Shown: one piece after another, positions 58,344 to 64,000 of the stretch
Position numbering within the stretch: position 1 is the stretch's first letter
How the letters are laid out: each line of letters starts with the position of its first letter
DNA from: FEN-1219 sp036563665
GTDB lineage: Bacteria > Pseudomonadota > Gammaproteobacteria > Steroidobacterales > Rariloculaceae
NCBI GenBank assembly: GCA_036563665.1
Contig: DATCLY010000039.1
Coordinates: 31,043 to 95,042 of the forward strand
Length of the DNA stretch: 64,000 nucleotides
Reading direction: 5' to 3'
Notes under the pieces: generated by a model
Database searches by the model: none
Seen by the model: the letters and a program-made list of their open reading frames with translations, nothing else
What the model was told of the DNA's origin: nothing
Translations under genes and position numbers: made by a program

Positions 58344-59072
58344 ATGGCGAGCGCCAAGCAGCACTACGAGGAACTGCTCTCCGACATCTACTCCTGGATG
58401 TTCGGCGGTTTGGAGCGCGGCGTCGAGCGCAACGCCGCCTTCTTCGACCGTCTCGGCATCCGCCCGCGCGGCTCTGGCACGGCGTTCGATCTCGGCGCCG
58501 GTTGCGGCTTCCAGTCGATCCCGCTCGCCCGGCTCGGCTTCGCCGTGACCGCAGTGGACCTCGACCAGAAGCTCCTCCAGGAGCTCGTGGCGCACGCCGG
58601 GCCGCATTCCGTGAGCACCGTGCAGGACGACCTGCTCGAGTTCGATCGCTACGCCGAGGGGCCGGTCGAGCTCGTGGTCTGCATGACCGACACGATCCTG
58701 CATCTCGAGTCCAAGCACGACGTGCGCCGGCTCTTTCGGAAGGTGTACGCGGCGCTCGAGCCCGGCGGCCGCTTCATCGTCACGTTTCGCGACCTCTCGC
58801 AGGAGCTCGTGGACCTCGACCGCTTCCTCCTCGTGCGGGCGGACGACACGACCATCCTCACGTGCTTCCTCGAGTACGAGCCCGGGAGCGTCAAGGTGCA
58901 CGACCTGGTTCACCGCAAGCAGGACGGCGCCTGGCACCTGCACAAGAGCTACTACCGCAAGCTTCGCCTGTCGCGGGACTGGGTGACGAGCGAGCTGCTC
59001 GCCGCCGGCTTCGCGGACCTGGACGTGGACGTCATGGAGGGCGGCATGATCGCCGCCGTGGCTACGCGGTAG
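58344..59072 (+). CDS. Class I SAM-dependent methyltransferase
   Basis: A 242-residue cytoplasmic protein. TAFDLGAGCGFQSIPLARLGFAVTAVDLD near residues 46-74 is motif I and the acidic loop of the Rossmann methyltransferase fold; VELVVCMTDTILHL is motif II-like and ALEPGGRFIVTFRDL motif III-like. The substrate is unknown. The start MASAKQHYEELLSDIYSWMFGG is typical of small-molecule methyltransferases. Confidence 0.85.
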   Translation: MASAKQHYEELLSDIYSWMFGGLERGVERNAAFFDRLGIRPRGSGTAFDLGAGCGFQSIPLARLGFAVTAVDLDQKLLQELVAHAGPHSVSTVQDDLLEFDRYAEGPVELVVCMTDTILHLESKHDVRRLFRKVYAALEPGGRFIVTFRDLSQELVDLDRFLLVRADDTTILTCFLEYEPGSVKVHDLVHRKQDGAWHLHKSYYRKLRLSRDWVTSELLAAGFADLDVDVMEGGMIAAVATR

Positions 59073-59156
59073 GCGCTCCGGCCGCCGCTTGACCCCGTTC
59101 CGGGGGCAACCCATGATCTATCGACACCCGCGCGTCGGCGCGGTGGGGGAGGCGCC

Positions 59157-60236
59157 ATGATCACTCGTCTGTTGGGCATCGCCGTCGCAGCGCTGCTCGC
59201 GCACGCGTCGTTCGCGCAGGAGCCGGCGCGCGTTTCCGTGAGCGAGGAGCTGGTCCGCATCGCGAACGAGCTCTTGGGCACCGTGGAGGGCGGTCCGGGG
59301 GGCACCGAGCAGATGCTCGGCGTGGACCGCGGCCGGCAGCTCAAGCTCGCCTTCGACGATCCGAATCGCGAGAACTGGCAGTTCTGGCCGGCGGCCCGCG
59401 TCGGGCTACCCATCGAGCTCATGGACGGCCGGCAGCGTCACCTGCTGCACGAGCTCCTGACGGCCACGTTGTCCGCGAAGGGTTACCTCAAGACCGTGCA
59501 CATCATGCAGCTCGAGCAGATCCTGGACCTCGTGGAGAACAGCGGTCTGCCGCGCAGCGTGGATCACTACGTGCTCGTGCTGTTCGGCACGCCTTCCATG
59601 GAAGACGTGTGGGGGTGGCGTTTCGAGGGCCACCACGTCTCGCTCAACTTCACCGTCGCGCCCGACGCCGTCAGCGTCACGCCGTCGTTCTTCGGCTCCA
59701 ACCCGGCCGAGGTGCGCACCGGCCCGCTGACCGGCTTCCGCGTGCACGGCGAAGCGGAAGACCTCGCGCGCGAGCTCGTGCTGTCGCTCGACGAGCGGCA
59801 ACGCCGCGTCGCCATCGTCTCCGACGTGGCGCCCGCGGAGATCTTCACGGGCAACATCCGCAAGCCCCGCGAGCAGTGGGACGCGTGGAAGACCACGCTC
59901 GAGCCGCAAGGCATCCGCGTCGGCGAGCTCAACGAGTCGCAGCAGCACTGGGTGCGGCGCATCCTGGACGAGGTGGTGGGCAACTATCGGCCCGAGATCT
60001 CCGAGGCGTACCTGCGGGCCATCGACCCTGCATCGCTGCACTTCGCCTGGATGGGCTCCACCGAGCGCGGCCGGCCGCACTATTTCCGGCTGCAGGGCGA
60101 GGACTTCGTGTTCGAGTACGACAACGTGCAGAACGACGGCAACCACGTCCACTCGGTGTGGCGGAGCCCGTCCGGCGACTTCGGCGAGCGGTTGCTGGAG
60201 CAGCACTACCAGTCGTCTCACCGGGCCCGACCGTAG
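59157..60236 (+). CDS. DUF3500 exported protein
   Basis: A 359-residue protein with a signal ending HASFAQ. QLKLAFDDPNRENWQFWP, GHHVSLNFTVAPDAVSVTPSFFGSNPAEVRTGP and PHYFRLQGEDFVFEYDNVQNDGNHVHSVWR are the DUF3500 hallmarks, including conserved His and Asp residues that might coordinate a metal. The family is often annotated from degradative gene clusters; function unknown. The GCC at the start ATG 59157 is preceded by GGGGGAGGC. Confidence 0.87.
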   Translation: MITRLLGIAVAALLAHASFAQEPARVSVSEELVRIANELLGTVEGGPGGTEQMLGVDRGRQLKLAFDDPNRENWQFWPAARVGLPIELMDGRQRHLLHELLTATLSAKGYLKTVHIMQLEQILDLVENSGLPRSVDHYVLVLFGTPSMEDVWGWRFEGHHVSLNFTVAPDAVSVTPSFFGSNPAEVRTGPLTGFRVHGEAEDLARELVLSLDERQRRVAIVSDVAPAEIFTGNIRKPREQWDAWKTTLEPQGIRVGELNESQQHWVRRILDEVVGNYRPEISEAYLRAIDPASLHFAWMGSTERGRPHYFRLQGEDFVFEYDNVQNDGNHVHSVWRSPSGDFGERLLEQHYQSSHRARP

Positions 60237-60310
60237 CGGCCGCACGCAACGGGGAGATCGCGGAACGAAGATCGCGGCGGGAAAGGCTCCCCCACCGGCG
60301 AACCAAGCCT

Positions 60311-60385
60311 GTGGGAGCGGCTTTCCAGCCGCGATTCTTCAGCGCGGTCCGAACGCAGAGAACGCGCCTGAGACGGCGCTCCTAC
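60311..60385 (+). repeat. REP doublet, inverted GTRGGAGCG-type elements
   Basis: GTGGGAGCGGC at 60311-60321 and its inverted partner GGCGCTCCTAC at 60375-60385 flank a 53-base core containing the GCGGCTTTCCAGCCGCGA hairpin (60317-60334). This head-to-head pair is the layout of REPIN-type elements mobilised by RAYT transposases. It fills most of the 205-bp gap between DUF3500 and the M23 peptidase. No RAYT gene lies in the window. Confidence 0.55.
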
Positions 60386-60441
60386 CCGTGGTCCCGTGCC
60401 GGCTCTACAATTTCGCCACCACGGGATACCGGGGCCGCTCC

Positions 60442-61242
60442 ATGCTGGACGCCGTCGTGCTGCTCGCCTCCCTCGCCGTCGGTCAGGGCGAGGCCCTCGT
60501 GCTCTCCTACCCGCACGAGCCCGGCCTCGCGGCCGTGGAGGTGAAGTGGGGCGGGCGCGCCTTGCCGTTCGGCCGCCGCGGCGAGGAGTGGATCAGCGTG
60601 CTCGGCGTGGATCTCGACGCCGAGGCGGGCGCGCACACGGCGGAGGTGGTCTTCCGTTACGCGGACGGCCGCGCTCGCGAGCTCGAGGAGACCATCGTCG
60701 TCGGCAAGCGCGACTTCCCGACGACGACGCTCACCGTGGAGCCGAAATACGTCGAGCTGAGCCCGGAGGACCAGGCGCGCGCGGCCCGCGAGGCGGAGGA
60801 GATCAACGCGATCTACTCCACGCTCACGCCGGAGGTCTACTGGACGGAGCCTTTCTTGACGCCCGTGGACGGCGTGACGGGAGGGCGCAACTTCGGCCAC
60901 CGGCGCGTCTTCAACGGCCAGCCCCGGGCGCCCCACTCGGGGGCGGATCTGCGCGCCGCGAAGGGCACGCCGATCCGGGCGTCCAACCGCGGCCGGGTGG
61001 TGCTCGCCAAGGAGCTGTTCTTCAGCGGCAATGCCGTGTTCATCGACCATGGCCTCGGCGTCTACTCGGCCTACCTGCACCTCGATCGCATCGACGTGCA
61101 GCCGGGCCAGATGGTCGAGCGCGGCGAGATCATCGGCCTCTCCGGCGCCACGGGGCGCGTGACGGGACCACATCTGCACTGGGGAGTGCGCGTGCTCGAC
61201 GCCCGGGTGGACCCGTTCTCGTTGCTCGGTGCGTTCCAATGA
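60442..61242 (+). CDS. M23-family peptidase
   Basis: A 266-residue protein. The chosen ATG 60442 gives LDAVVLLASLAVGQGEALVLSYP, a weak signal or signal anchor; a GTG start at 60388 is possible. GHRRVFNGQPRAPHSGADLRAAKGTPIRASNRGRVV near residues 150-185 holds the HxxxD zinc site, and TGPHLHWGVRVL has the HxH motif, so zinc ligands are intact. LytM/NlpD-type M23 enzymes cleave peptidoglycan cross-links. A SEC-C mini-protein gene follows 16 bases later. Confidence 0.88.
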   Translation: MLDAVVLLASLAVGQGEALVLSYPHEPGLAAVEVKWGGRALPFGRRGEEWISVLGVDLDAEAGAHTAEVVFRYADGRARELEETIVVGKRDFPTTTLTVEPKYVELSPEDQARAAREAEEINAIYSTLTPEVYWTEPFLTPVDGVTGGRNFGHRRVFNGQPRAPHSGADLRAAKGTPIRASNRGRVVLAKELFFSGNAVFIDHGLGVYSAYLHLDRIDVQPGQMVERGEIIGLSGATGRVTGPHLHWGVRVLDARVDPFSLLGAFQ

Positions 61243-61258
61243 GGGGCAAGGGGGTGCC

Positions 61259-61495
61259 ATGGCAGCGATCGGTCGCAATCAACCCTGCCCTTGCGGCAGC
61301 GGCAGGAAGTACAAGCACTGCTGCGCCCTGAAGGCGCAGAAGACGCCGCTCGTGAACCGGGTGGTGATGTCGGCGATCCTCCTGATGCTCTTGACCGGCG
61401 CGGTGGTCATGCTCACGCAGCTCGACGAGCTCGGCTCGGGGGAAGCGATGGGGCCGCGCCGCGTATGGTCGGAAGAGCACGGGCATTGGCACTGA
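61259..61495 (+). CDS. SEC-C zinc motif protein with membrane segment
   Basis: A 78-residue protein. RNQPCPCGSGRKYKHCC at residues 6-22 is the SEC-C zinc-binding motif known from SecA C-termini and chaperone-like proteins. It is followed by VVMSAILLMLLTGAVVMLTQL, a transmembrane segment, and an acidic tail. An anchored SEC-C protein of this size is unusual. It sits between the M23 peptidase and a cytochrome c whose TTG start overlaps its end. Confidence 0.8.
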   Translation: MAAIGRNQPCPCGSGRKYKHCCALKAQKTPLVNRVVMSAILLMLLTGAVVMLTQLDELGSGEAMGPRRVWSEEHGHWH

Positions 61496-61959
61496 CGTTC
61501 CCCGTTTCGTCCGTGCGGACCGCGAAGGCGTGGGGGTCGCCGCTCGTCGCGGCGCTCGCGGCGTGCCTCTGCTGCGGCGGCGCCGCGGCACAGACCTTCA
61601 CGCTCGCCGACCTCTCCGGCGAGGAGCTCTTCGAGCGCTTCTGCGCCGCGTGCCACGGCCCCGAAGGGCGAGGCGACGGACCGGTGGCCCGCACGCTCAA
61701 CGTGCTCGTGCCGGACCTCACGCAGATCGCCACGCGGCGGGGCGGCCGCTTTCCGGCCTTCGAGATCCGCGAGACGATCGACGGCCGCGCGCTCGTCACC
61801 GCGCACGGCACGCGCACGATGCCCGTCTGGGGCTACGAGTTCTGGGTGGAGCAGGGCGGCGACGTCGTCGCGGAGCGGGAGGCGCGCTCGATCGTGGATC
61901 GTCTCGTGGAGTACCTCGAGTCGATCCAGGAGGAAGACCGCTCGCGCACGGCCCGCTGA
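61486..61959 (+). CDS. Monohaem c-type cytochrome
   Basis: A 157-residue protein. TTG 61486 is chosen because GGAAGAG lies eight bases upstream and it overlaps the SEC-C gene; GTG 61513 is an alternative. The signal ends GGAAAQ. CAACH is the haem c motif and RTMPVWGYEFW provides the probable Met ligand. It is a periplasmic electron carrier whose partner is unknown; neither PQQ dehydrogenase is adjacent. Confidence 0.85.
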   Translation: MALTFPVSSVRTAKAWGSPLVAALAACLCCGGAAAQTFTLADLSGEELFERFCAACHGPEGRGDGPVARTLNVLVPDLTQIATRRGGRFPAFEIRETIDGRALVTAHGTRTMPVWGYEFWVEQGGDVVAEREARSIVDRLVEYLESIQEEDRSRTAR

Positions 61960-61976
61960 GCGCGCATGTGCGACCG

Positions 61977-63002
61977 TCAGCGGGCGAGGGCGTCGAGGAT
62001 CTCCTCGAGCAGCGCCGGGCCGCGGTAAACGAAGCCCGTGTAAATCTGAATGAGGTTCGCGCCCGCGGCGAGCGTCTCGAGCGCCGCGCGCGCGTCGGTG
62101 ATGCCGCCCACGCCGACGATGGGAAAGTCCGGGCCCGAGGCGGCGCGCAGGCAGCGAATCGCCGCCACGGAGCGTTCGTGCAGCGGGCGGCCGCTCAAGC
62201 CGCCGCCGCGGTGCACCGGCTCGACGCCCTCGACGCCCGCGAGGTCGGCGGTGGTATTCGTCGCGATGACGCCGTCCGCGCCGAGGCGCCGCAGCTCCGT
62301 CGCGAGCGACGTCAGCTCCGAAGGCGCGAGGTCCGGTGCGAGCTTGACCAGCACGGGAACGCGCTTGCCATGGCGCGCGGCGAGGCGGGATCGCTCGTCC
62401 CGGAGCGGTTCGAAGATCCGGGCGAGGTGCTCGGGCGTCTGCAGCGCTCGCAGCCCGGCCGTGTTGGGCGACGACACGTTGACGGCGATGTAATCGGCCA
62501 CGCCGTAGACCTTCCGGAAGCATTCGAGATAGTCGTCCACGGCGCGCTCGAGCGGCGTGGCGGCGTTCTTGCCGATGCTCACGCCGCGGACGCCTTCGAA
62601 CCGGGTGCGCGCGAGCCGCCGCGCCGCGTAGTCGACGCCCTTGCTGTTGAAGCCCATGCGGTTCACCAGCGCCGTCGCACGGGGGATGCGAAAGAGTCGC
62701 GGACGCGGATTGCCGCCCTGCGGTCGCGGCGTGACGGTGCCCACCTCCACGTGCGAGAAGCCGAGCGCCCCGAGCGCGTCGAGATGATCGCCGTCCTTGT
62801 CCAAGCCGGCCGCGACGCCGACGGGGTGCGCGAAGCGCAAGCCGAAGCAGGTGACGGCGAGCACGGGCGGCACGGGAGGAGGCTTCCCCGCGTGGCGCAG
62901 CAGCCCGAGCGCGCCCAGCGCCAGCCGGTGCGCGAGCTCGGGATCGAGCCTGAGCAGAACGGGCAGCCCGGCCGAGGCGAGCGCGGTCGTCGGGGATGGC
63001 AC
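61977..63002 (-). CDS. pyrD: Dihydroorotate dehydrogenase, quinone type (PyrD)
   Basis: A 341-residue protein with GTG start 63000-63002. Motifs are LRFAHPVGVAAGLDKDGD, RMGFNSKGVD, YIAVNVSSPNTAGL with the catalytic Ser, VLVKLAPDL, ATNTTADL and IVGVGGITDARAA, matching class 2 PyrD. It oxidises dihydroorotate to orotate on FMN and reduces ubiquinone at the inner membrane. It is six bases downstream of the DUF2007 gene, in one operon. Confidence 0.95.
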   Translation of the reverse strand: MPSPTTALASAGLPVLLRLDPELAHRLALGALGLLRHAGKPPPVPPVLAVTCFGLRFAHPVGVAAGLDKDGDHLDALGALGFSHVEVGTVTPRPQGGNPRPRLFRIPRATALVNRMGFNSKGVDYAARRLARTRFEGVRGVSIGKNAATPLERAVDDYLECFRKVYGVADYIAVNVSSPNTAGLRALQTPEHLARIFEPLRDERSRLAARHGKRVPVLVKLAPDLAPSELTSLATELRRLGADGVIATNTTADLAGVEGVEPVHRGGGLSGRPLHERSVAAIRCLRAASGPDFPIVGVGGITDARAALETLAAGANLIQIYTGFVYRGPALLEEILDALAR

Positions 63003-63008
63003 GCCTCG

Positions 63009-63296
63009 CTAGCTCCCCTTCGCGCCGCAGCTCCAGCAGAGCTCGAACGAGGCGGGGTTGCTCTCGCCGCACGCGGCGCAGCGCCAGGCGGGCCGCTCCT
63101 CGTCCGAGAACGTGCGCCGGATCAGCTCCAGCGCCCGCGGCGCGTCCGCGTCGTCGGTCACCCACACTTCGATGTTGAGCACGCCGGGGTAGGGCGTTTC
63201 CCCGCCGAACAGCCTCGCGTCGATCCCCTCTTCGACGAGCAGGTTGCGCACGAGGGTCGCCTCCGTCGGCGCTTTGGAGCGGAAAACCTTGCGCAT
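63009..63296 (-). CDS. DUF2007 protein with zinc ribbon
   Basis: A 95-residue protein. MRKVFRSKAPTEATLVRNLLVEEGIDARLFGGE is the DUF2007 domain (putative signal-transducing PII-like fold), with DAPRALELIRRTFSD at its end. The C-terminal WRCAACGESNPASFELCWSCGAK holds two CxxC motifs of a RanBP2-like zinc ribbon. It is the first gene of the pyrD operon. Confidence 0.85.
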   Translation of the reverse strand: MRKVFRSKAPTEATLVRNLLVEEGIDARLFGGETPYPGVLNIEVWVTDDADAPRALELIRRTFSDEERPAWRCAACGESNPASFELCWSCGAKGS

Positions 63297-63650
63297 GCCT
63301 CTCGCTCGGCCCGCGGTGCGCGCATGTTATCAGGCGGGGGAGTCGCAGGTCGGGCGTCCGGCGTTGCGATCGACCGGGGTCGGCGGGTTGCCGGGCCAGT
63401 CCATGAGCCGTCACCCGGCGATACGCGGCTCGGCCGTGGGGGCTGGGAACCCGGGACGTGCCCGCCGGTCGAAGGGCTGGCGGAGCCGAGGTGGGCCGCT
63501 AGAGTCTTGGCCGGAGCCACGACGGGGCCGGTCGAGTCCGGCGGGAGGCCCGGCCCCGAGGGGGCCATCCAGCACAGAAGCGGGCTCCGGGCGGTGGAGG
63601 CGCATGAGGGGCACTCCTACCGTCCGCGGGCGCTTTTTGTTAGCATGTGC
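63297..63650. other. Intergenic region without a confident gene
   Basis: Very GC-rich DNA between the divergent DUF2007 and rimP transcripts. No protein frame has a credible start or known motif. TAGCAT at 63641-63646 with GTGCCC after it resembles a stringent-type -10 with a GC discriminator, so a rimP-leader promoter may sit here. RNase P, SRP and tRNA signatures were looked for by eye and not found. Confidence 0.4.
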
Positions 63651-63772
63651 CCGATTTTGCGAGGAGCATCGGCCTGGCCGGTCGCGAGATTCCACGAGGA
63701 ATCAACGTTTTGGGTCGTAATGGTAACCCAAATGGTTAGGTAACCGGCCCCGGTTTTTCGGGGCTTTGTGTT
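63651..63772 (+). ncRNA. Candidate structured rimP leader with attenuator
   Basis: Four helices can form: CCGAT/ATCGG (63651-63672); P1 GGCCGGT (63676-63682) with ACCGGCC (63743-63749); P2 GATTCC/GGAATC (63688-63703); P3 TTTGGGT/ACCCAAA (63709-63732, 7 bp). P1 encloses P2 and P3 in a three-way layout. The 3' strand of P1 overlaps the 5' strand of the terminator GCCCCG/CGGGGC (63747-63764), so P1 and the terminator compete. This is the design of an attenuator. Leaders of rimP are described in enterobacteria; kinship to them is not shown. Confidence 0.5.
63747..63772 (+). terminator. Intrinsic terminator T1 in the rimP leader
   Basis: GCCCCG, loop GTTTTT, CGGGGC, then TTTGTGTTT: a 6-bp GC stem with a T-rich tail, 118 bases upstream of the rimP start codon. 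It shares bases 63747-63749 with helix P1. Confidence 0.65.
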
Positions 63773-63823
63773 TCGCTCGCTTGCCCTCGCCGGCAAGCAT
63801 TGGAGGGAGCGGAAGACGATCGG

Positions 63824-63848
63824 AAATGGGCCTTCGGCCCATTTTTTG
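63824..63848. terminator. Strong intrinsic terminator T2 upstream of rimP
   Basis: A perfect 9-bp inverted repeat, AAATGGGCC and GGCCCATTT with a TTC loop, followed by TTT. It can act in both directions. It lies 42 bases before the rimP ATG, so rimP transcription must pass it, consistent with regulated read-through, or start downstream of it. Confidence 0.75.
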
Positions 63849-63889
63849 TTTCGGCAGAAACCGACGGTACGGGGGAGGCGCGGCCGGGC

Positions 63890-64000
63890 ATGAGCCGGGC
63901 GGTCGACAGGGACAAGCTGATCGAGTTGCTGGAGCCTCCCCTGAGGGCGCTGGGATACGAGCTGGCAGATCTCGAGGCGCACCTGGGCCGCAAGGGGCTG
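63890..64000 (+). CDS. rimP: Ribosome maturation factor RimP, truncated at window edge
   Basis: ATG 63890 with GGGGGAGG upstream; 37 residues are visible, beginning MSRAVDRDKLIELLEPPLRALGY and continuing ELADLEAHLGRKGL, the N-terminal alpha/beta domain of RimP. It is needed for 30S subunit maturation. In Gammaproteobacteria it usually heads the nusA-infB operon, which would lie beyond this window. Two hairpins before it suggest attenuation. Confidence 0.92.
   Translation, partial: MSRAVDRDKLIELLEPPLRALGYELADLEAHLGRKGL

Noticed and set aside
63485..63539. tRNA-Leu-like start GCCGAGGTGG and T-arm-like GGTCGAGTCC
   Set aside because: The 3' acceptor partner, D-arm and anticodon stem are not found; coincidental in GC-rich DNA.
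63676..63749. tRNA gene (74 nt closed by a 7-bp stem)
   Set aside because: No T-loop TTC motif, no D-arm and no anticodon arm; internal helices of 6 and 7 bp do not fit the cloverleaf.
63826..63889. Short leader peptide starting in terminator T2
   Set aside because: The ATG is buried in a hairpin, and the frame reads through rimP in the wrong phase.

Overview
This is a 64-kb, very GC-rich, gene-dense bacterial chromosome segment with short intergenic gaps and frequent ATG/GTG/TTG starts overlapping the upstream stop. Two TonB-dependent receptors, Tat- and Sec-exported proteins, lipoproteins, PQQ dehydrogenases, c-type cytochromes and a rimP gene with a structured leader point to a Gram-negative proteobacterium with an aerobic respiratory metabolism. 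The mix of secreted proteins of unknown function (DUF6152, DUF1552, DUF1592, DUF3500, DUF4159) resembles soil or marine Gammaproteobacteria of the Steroidobacter type. That placement is an inference. No rRNA, tRNA, CRISPR array, prophage, transposase or plasmid functions were seen.

Layout. 1-8.8 kb: an exonuclease III fragment, two small membrane proteins, then two minus-strand groups, namely a TonB receptor coupled to a secreted protein, and a duplicated MoaF-like protein followed by a SnoaL-like protein; then an HU-type protein. 9-12.9 kb: CPBP protease, transglutaminase/TPR lipoprotein, CarS-type membrane protein, CapA-type phosphatase. 12.9-21.9 kb: cytochrome c plus PQQ dehydrogenase, a hybrid histidine kinase, an NHL propeller, an EF-hand protein, a coiled-coil protein, a PQQ sugar dehydrogenase broken by a 34-bp tandem duplication, and a macrodomain protein. 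22-29.7 kb: a metallo-beta-lactamase-fold protein with altered metal ligands and a DUF1592/DUF1552/ankyrin gene row followed by a flavoprotein. 29.9-37.8 kb: a signalling block (winged-helix-like protein, two DUF5985 proteins, a 1531-residue HAMP-repeat hybrid kinase and a second hybrid kinase). 37.9-49.5 kb: YihY, secreted proteins of the WEGDTL type with DUF6152, a second PQQ dehydrogenase coupled to a MltB-type transglycosylase, NlpE-like and DUF4279 proteins, a canonical metallo-beta-lactamase-fold enzyme, a degenerate aldo/keto reductase, DUF4159 and EthD. 49.6-64 kb: DUF922 protease with Hsp20, MATE transporter, glutaminyl cyclotransferase, exported Pcm, DUF488, second TonB receptor, methyltransferase, DUF3500, M23 peptidase, SEC-C mini-protein, cytochrome c, pyrD, DUF2007 and the start of rimP.

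How the genes fit together. Much of the window encodes envelope and periplasmic functions: uptake through TonB receptors, periplasmic oxidation by PQQ enzymes feeding c-type cytochromes, cell-wall turnover (MltB-type, M23) and periplasmic protein care (Pcm, Hsp20 with DUF922). The most unusual items are the rimP leader with mutually exclusive helices, the tandem-duplicated MoaF-like protein, the DUF1592/DUF1552/ankyrin set, the HAMP-repeat kinase locus with twin operator-like palindromes, and several enzymes that lack expected active-site residues.
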